From: JAKPUX01 sp035353815
GTDB lineage: Bacteria; Zhuqueibacterota; Zhuqueibacteria; Residuimicrobiales; Residuimicrobiaceae
DNA: 64,000 bases
Direction of reading: 5' to 3'
NCBI GenBank assembly: GCA_035353815.1
Contig: DAOQAG010000015.1
Coordinates: forward strand, 1-64,000
The notes under the pieces are model-generated. The model was given only the letters and a program-made list of their open reading frames with translations. It did no database searches and had not been told where the DNA came from. Made by a program: the position numbers and the translations under genes. Shown here piece by piece: positions 61,301 to 64,000 of the stretch (position 1 is the first letter of the stretch; each line of letters starts with the position of its first letter).

Positions 61301-64000
61301 GTCCAGCATTTCTTGCCGGTGTTCACCTTCGACATATCCACCAGTTGATTTATTAAGCGTGACCGCACTTCCGAATGTCGGGGCCGGAAATACATACTGG
61401 TTTCTCAGAATACTAGACTGCTGCCCGAATTGACTTTGCTCCAGGAAGTCAAATCCTCCGCTTATAAAAAGGAAGCTCTTCTTCCACAACGCTGACGGGC
61501 TTGATTCATATGCTTTTATTTTTTCTATACTGGCTTCGGCTTCTGCCACATTCTTGACAGGGATACGACCGATATTTACATCAGGCAGAATATCGCCTTC
61601 CCCATCAAGGCACCCAAACCACGAATCGCTGACAGGATTGCCATAAGTGGGAACGAACTCGGTCGGATTTAATACATTCAAATGATTCTTGGGATCCCAG
61701 CTCGCATCGCCAAAAAGAAGTACAAATTTCGGGGACGGTTTGATCCATTTTTGCTGCGTCTGCTGTAAAAAAGTGCGGATTGCTAGTGGCTCGGCCAGAC
61801 TATAACTGAACTCATCGTAGATATCATCAAGCAAGACGACTTTTGTTCGCCAGCCATTATGTGAGGCGCGATAGTTAGCCAATTCATCAGCCTGGCTTTT
61901 AAAAAGGGGATGAGTAATAATGATGAAATCGGCGCCGGACCCACCGCTTACCAAATCACTTTGCCGATACTGTACAATGCGAGCAGGATGTTTAAGGGCT
62001 TTTTCAGAAAATTGTACGATTTCTGAACCTGCATCCGCAGGAAATTTGACAGCCTCGCTAAAGGAACTACCACCCTCAGGAAAGAGTAGTGATGAAGCTG
62101 CAATAGCAGGTCCACTTTTACTCTTGCTCAACTTTTCCGGGACGGTACCTGGAGCTGCTCCCTTGCAGCCGATCAGCGCCCAAGAATCTCTGGTCTCGAC
62201 TTTACGCGTCAACGCACTGCCCAGGCTCTCCAGCGCTAGATAGGCAGCTTCGGTCATGCTGACAGTCCCTTCGTCCCTTATGGCGACAGCGACCACGGCG
62301 CCCTCAGGAAGGCGGCCAATCCACGCTGACATACTATCTGATTGGGCAGAAGATTCGTACGTATCAAATCTTTTACTCTCCAATAGCTGGCCATTGTTCG
62401 GATCAATCCGCCAAAGATTGTGACCGCGATTACCGTAAGCTATATCCTTGCCGTCGCGTGTCAATTTGGCCGCATTGCCATCGTAATACCCATAAGATTG
62501 TACGCTCAAATAATCTCGCCATTGCCGCGTTACACGCGGCAAAAGATAGCTACGTTTTCGCTGCATATCCCATGCAGTAAGGCTGGAGTCAACAAACCCG
62601 GTAATGAAGACGGATTTATCTTCGGCTGAGGGGGTAGCAAAATTAAGCCAATCCTTGTTGGCGACAAGGGAACGAAGATAACTGATTTCGAACCAGTCCA
62701 TATATATCTGCGAGCGCTCTGAGGGGGTATCCGAGAGCAAATCCAAGGTCAAGTTGTTGCCACTTTCACGAAATAGGGAAGCCTTGCATCTCGCCTCGAC
62801 CAGAAATTCATTGCGATCATCGAACCAGGTTTCGTAGACTTGCGTTCCATTGAGGGATATTTTGATATGATGATCTGGAGAATGGGAATCGAGGGTAGTG
62901 CCCCGAAGCCGTATTCGGAGCAGTATGGAATCCTGTGTACTCGCTGGTGTGGGTAAGTCGAAACTAATCGTCACATTGCTGTTTTTATTGAGCAGGCTCC
63001 AAATCCAGCCTTCTCCTGAAACAAGTTCACTATTATGAATATCGTTGTCGGAATCACCAGCATAATAAGCTAGATCCTTTTCCAAATGAAGAGTATCTGT
63101 AAAAGTATCGCTTGTTGGATGAGCAGAGGGTTCAATTGTTGTATTGACAAACCTGGCACTGGAAGTACTTCCAGCAGCGAGAACAAAGACATTGGTATCA
63201 CTATAGGCATTGAAGTACTCGTCATTTCCATGTCGAAACCGGCCGTAAAAGAGGAGGCGATCGTTTGCATCGAATCGGCCATCTCCACCATCTTCCATTG
63301 CAAGCGGTTGTTCGACGCCGCCATTGAATAATTGGCAGTTTTGGGGTATAATACTCTCCAGTGATATTCCAGCAGAAGCTAAGTCAGAGCCTGTAATTAC
63401 ATAAGGCCCTTCGTCAACAAAATAGATCTTTACTATAGGCTGCATGGCGGTATTCTGCTTGAGTGAGATCACAGGACGCAACAGAGCCTGATCCGTCATA
63501 GTCATTCGCACATGAATACGGGCATATTTCAGAACATGCAATAGCTGATATTTCAGAGAGTAACGTGCAGGGAAAAGGCTTATTGCCAGGATGCGCTGGT
63601 CTCGCGCTTTACCTGTAAAGCTCTGGATCGTCTTCTCCGGGATTACATCGAGAGGCTGTTCTAATGCCATGGTGTTTTGAAAAATGAGGTCGCCACTATC
63701 CGAATCGATGGTGGGGGCAGGGCATAGTGGCAGACTCAAGAGTATACTACTCCAGAGGGTATCTGTCAGCGTTACTTCAGCAGTCTGGCCGTTCAATAAG
63801 CTGAAATGAATGGCTGCCATTGGCAGCAGAGGAGCTCCAGGATGCGACCAAAGCTGTTCACATGTTGAATCAGGACTAAGGTAGGATTGCCCATCAACCG
63901 TTATAGTCTGCCATTTCCAATCCGGCGCCTGCCATTCGTAAATCCTTTCGCTTGCTGTACTGCTTATCAGAGATAAGCCCTCCTGAGCATGCACAGGACA
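58397..64000 (-). CDS. C25 (gingipain-type) cysteine peptidase with two ILEI/PANDER domains and T9SS domain, 5' end outside window
   Basis: At least 1,867 residues; the frame is open to the window edge, and CPVHAQ just before the GTG at 63994 looks like the end of a signal peptide, so the start lies beyond base 64000. Counting from that GTG: first ILEI/PANDER-like domain about 520-635 (RGHNLWRIDPNNG, FDTYESS); C25 domain from about 687, with catalytic His912 (NFIGHAGSRTWD) and Cys944 (ITSMTCHTGRF), spaced as in gingipains; a CARDB-like domain about 1,080-1,180; second ILEI/PANDER-like domain about 1,325-1,440; another CARDB-like domain; and a T9SS domain starting VMNYPNPLRESTDF. It is probably a secreted peptidase. 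Base composition changes sharply near 59665. Confidence 0.85.
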   Translation of the reverse strand, partial: CPVHAQEGLSLISSTASERIYEWQAPDWKWQTITVDGQSYLSPDSTCEQLWSHPGAPLLPMAAIHFSLLNGQTAEVTLTDTLWSSILLSLPLCPAPTIDSDSGDLIFQNTMALEQPLDVIPEKTIQSFTGKARDQRILAISLFPARYSLKYQLLHVLKYARIHVRMTMTDQALLRPVISLKQNTAMQPIVKIYFVDEGPYVITGSDLASAGISLESIIPQNCQLFNGGVEQPLAMEDGGDGRFDANDRLLFYGRFRHGNDEYFNAYSDTNVFVLAAGSTSSARFVNTTIEPSAHPTSDTFTDTLHLEKDLAYYAGDSDNDIHNSELVSGEGWIWSLLNKNSNVTISFDLPTPASTQDSILLRIRLRGTTLDSHSPDHHIKISLNGTQVYETWFDDRNEFLVEARCKASLFRESGNNLTLDLLSDTPSERSQIYMDWFEISYLRSLVANKDWLNFATPSAEDKSVFITGFVDSSLTAWDMQRKRSYLLPRVTRQWRDYLSVQSYGYYDGNAAKLTRDGKDIAYGNRGHNLWRIDPNNGQLLESKRFDTYESSAQSDSMSAWIGRLPEGAVVAVAIRDEGTVSMTEAAYLALESLGSALTRKVETRDSWALIGCKGAAPGTVPEKLSKSKSGPAIAASSLLFPEGGSSFSEAVKFPADAGSEIVQFSEKALKHPARIVQYRQSDLVSGGSGADFIIITHPLFKSQADELANYRASHNGWRTKVVLLDDIYDEFSYSLAEPLAIRTFLQQTQQKWIKPSPKFVLLFGDASWDPKNHLNVLNPTEFVPTYGNPVSDSWFGCLDGEGDILPDVNIGRIPVKNVAEAEASIEKIKAYESSPSALWKKSFLFISGGFDFLEQSQFGQQSSILRNQYVFPAPTFGSAVTLNKSTGGYVEGEHRQEMLDTMNDGVCWVNFIGHAGSRTWDLMFHDVDIEALDNSPRFPFITSMTCHTGRFAEPNQVAFGEHFLTAENKGAIGFMGTSGWGYSYEDYSFLCKIFPAALSDTMRYLSEIINVAKVRLWENAAENVQIRDMMYQYNLLGDPAIKLATPVKPDLALQSSDIQLIPETPSLADSVARLKVVLHNYGLGANDSIGVKIVAKHPDFGEQVITSVSKLSGFGRTDSLECIWQLHGMTGAVNLVVQLDPENRIQEEDENNNIAMRPFTILSSQIQILAPSPFSLMPAANVIVKLDGSNLVPGSAAVYRVQVDTSSSFTGVISESYVLSDWSSAPVFDWKPATLKENQQYFLRINDSTHNPAYWNVSSFKTALRNETGWRQEGQFDLSKSAAFHISCSKNATLANLSFPLYAESAGYFDGNFARIIVGDSPALQPHRGHNIVVVDPESFAIEATRTFDTYEDSSAANSMASMIEQLPKGKIVLAAIMDEGTVSMTSRAYRALESIGSAQCRSVGARSSWAIIGRKGAALGSVPEKTVLPKAGSAVVADTLQYFAPVGTLTSPRIGPAAAWRSVRAEAEVPQTGDLTLSLLGQRRNSSVWDTLRTGLAANRDHDIAAISARSYPYLQLCARFSSRDQQHSPRLSAWQVLHDPVPDLAVSPAFLSLSADSVLAGRPVVLNLGVFNIGLAAADSVSLTFSETAPGSGERLFSRVMLPKPLAADQSLTIDQLYTPGGKPGSRLLTIRIDGDNTINELSESNNTLTTRVQVVADTLKTEIAVTFDGRTLAAGDWVAAQPVILARLIDDSPLALSDTLRVNLLLDGERVPFSTPMLQLLPPPDTTAAALLKFMPQLHDGEHRLEILFADGSGNLAATAVEFGVAATIRLERVMNYPNPLRESTDFTFELTQAAEVRIRIYTVNGRLIRTLEGGTLGAGFNRLFWDGRDGDGDLLANGVYLYRVDAVSGSERTQVLEKCIVMR

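Overview
The window is a chromosomal segment from a Gram-negative (diderm), rod-shaped, high-GC bacterium, most likely from a lineage of the FCB superphylum close to KSB1/Calditrichota/Ignavibacteria-type phyla. Reasons: three secreted proteins end in the YPNPFN-type C-terminal sorting domain of type IX secretion (T9SS); there is an LpxH-like lipid A hydrolase, a single-POTRA BamA-family barrel and a gingipain-type C25 peptidase; and the promoters that can be read are E. coli-like (TTGACW, 17 bp, TANNTT) rather than the Bacteroidota -33/-7 type. The phylum call is inference.

Layout. 1-6 kb is an accessory, partly AT-rich region: a degraded IS1380-type transposase, a T9SS cargo protein, a low-GC pair (acyl-ACP thioesterase plus DUF1697), and a graveyard of defence genes, namely a type I restriction operon (hsdS, rhuM-like, hsdR) whose genes have collapsed to short fragments, abutting a dead BrnT/BrnA toxin-antitoxin pair. 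6-15 kb holds a divergent pair of very large secreted proteins with lectin-like N-termini: a DUF5060/DUF4038 glycoside hydrolase and a ten-repeat Ig-like T9SS protein. 15-16.3 kb is a secreted Xaa-Pro aminopeptidase.

16.4-32.7 kb is one long minus-strand exopolysaccharide locus. In transcription order: a candidate sigma-54 promoter, STAS-domain protein, SLBB export protein, tyrosine autokinase, sugar epimerase, initiating sugar transferase, GT4 glycosyltransferase, asparagine synthetase-like protein, glycerol-3-phosphate dehydrogenase, methyltransferase, epimerase/dehydratase, pyruvyl transferase and a flippase-acyltransferase fusion. Downstream of the sigma-54 region on the map lie glgA, a CpoB-like lipoprotein, and the cell-elongation operon lpxH-mreC-mreD-mrdA-rodA-lgt (33-41.7 kb, minus strand).

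41.7-47.8 kb is the plus-strand housekeeping block ispE, tRNA-Gln, prs, rplY, pth, rpsF, ssb, rpsR, rplI and a DUF3307 protein. 47.8-55.5 kb (minus) has rsmE, the BamA-like protein, an RsbW-like anti-sigma kinase, a predicted outer-membrane barrel, an FtsB/DivIC-like protein, enolase, and a fusion of a VTE5-like CTP-dependent isoprenoid kinase with a DUF92/VTE6-like domain. A 636-bp gap at 55.5-56.2 kb has two perfect DnaA boxes flanking an AT-only stretch and is a candidate replication origin. 56-58.3 kb has a nucleotide-sugar epimerase and a WecA/MraY-type transferase, and the window ends inside a large C25 peptidase with two ILEI/PANDER-like domains and an abrupt internal change in base composition.

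The genes most worth following up are the collapsed defence cluster, the flippase-acyltransferase fusion with an internal ribosome-binding site, the VTE5-VTE6-type fusion, the sigma-54/STAS head of the exopolysaccharide locus, the oriC candidate and the mosaic C25 peptidase.
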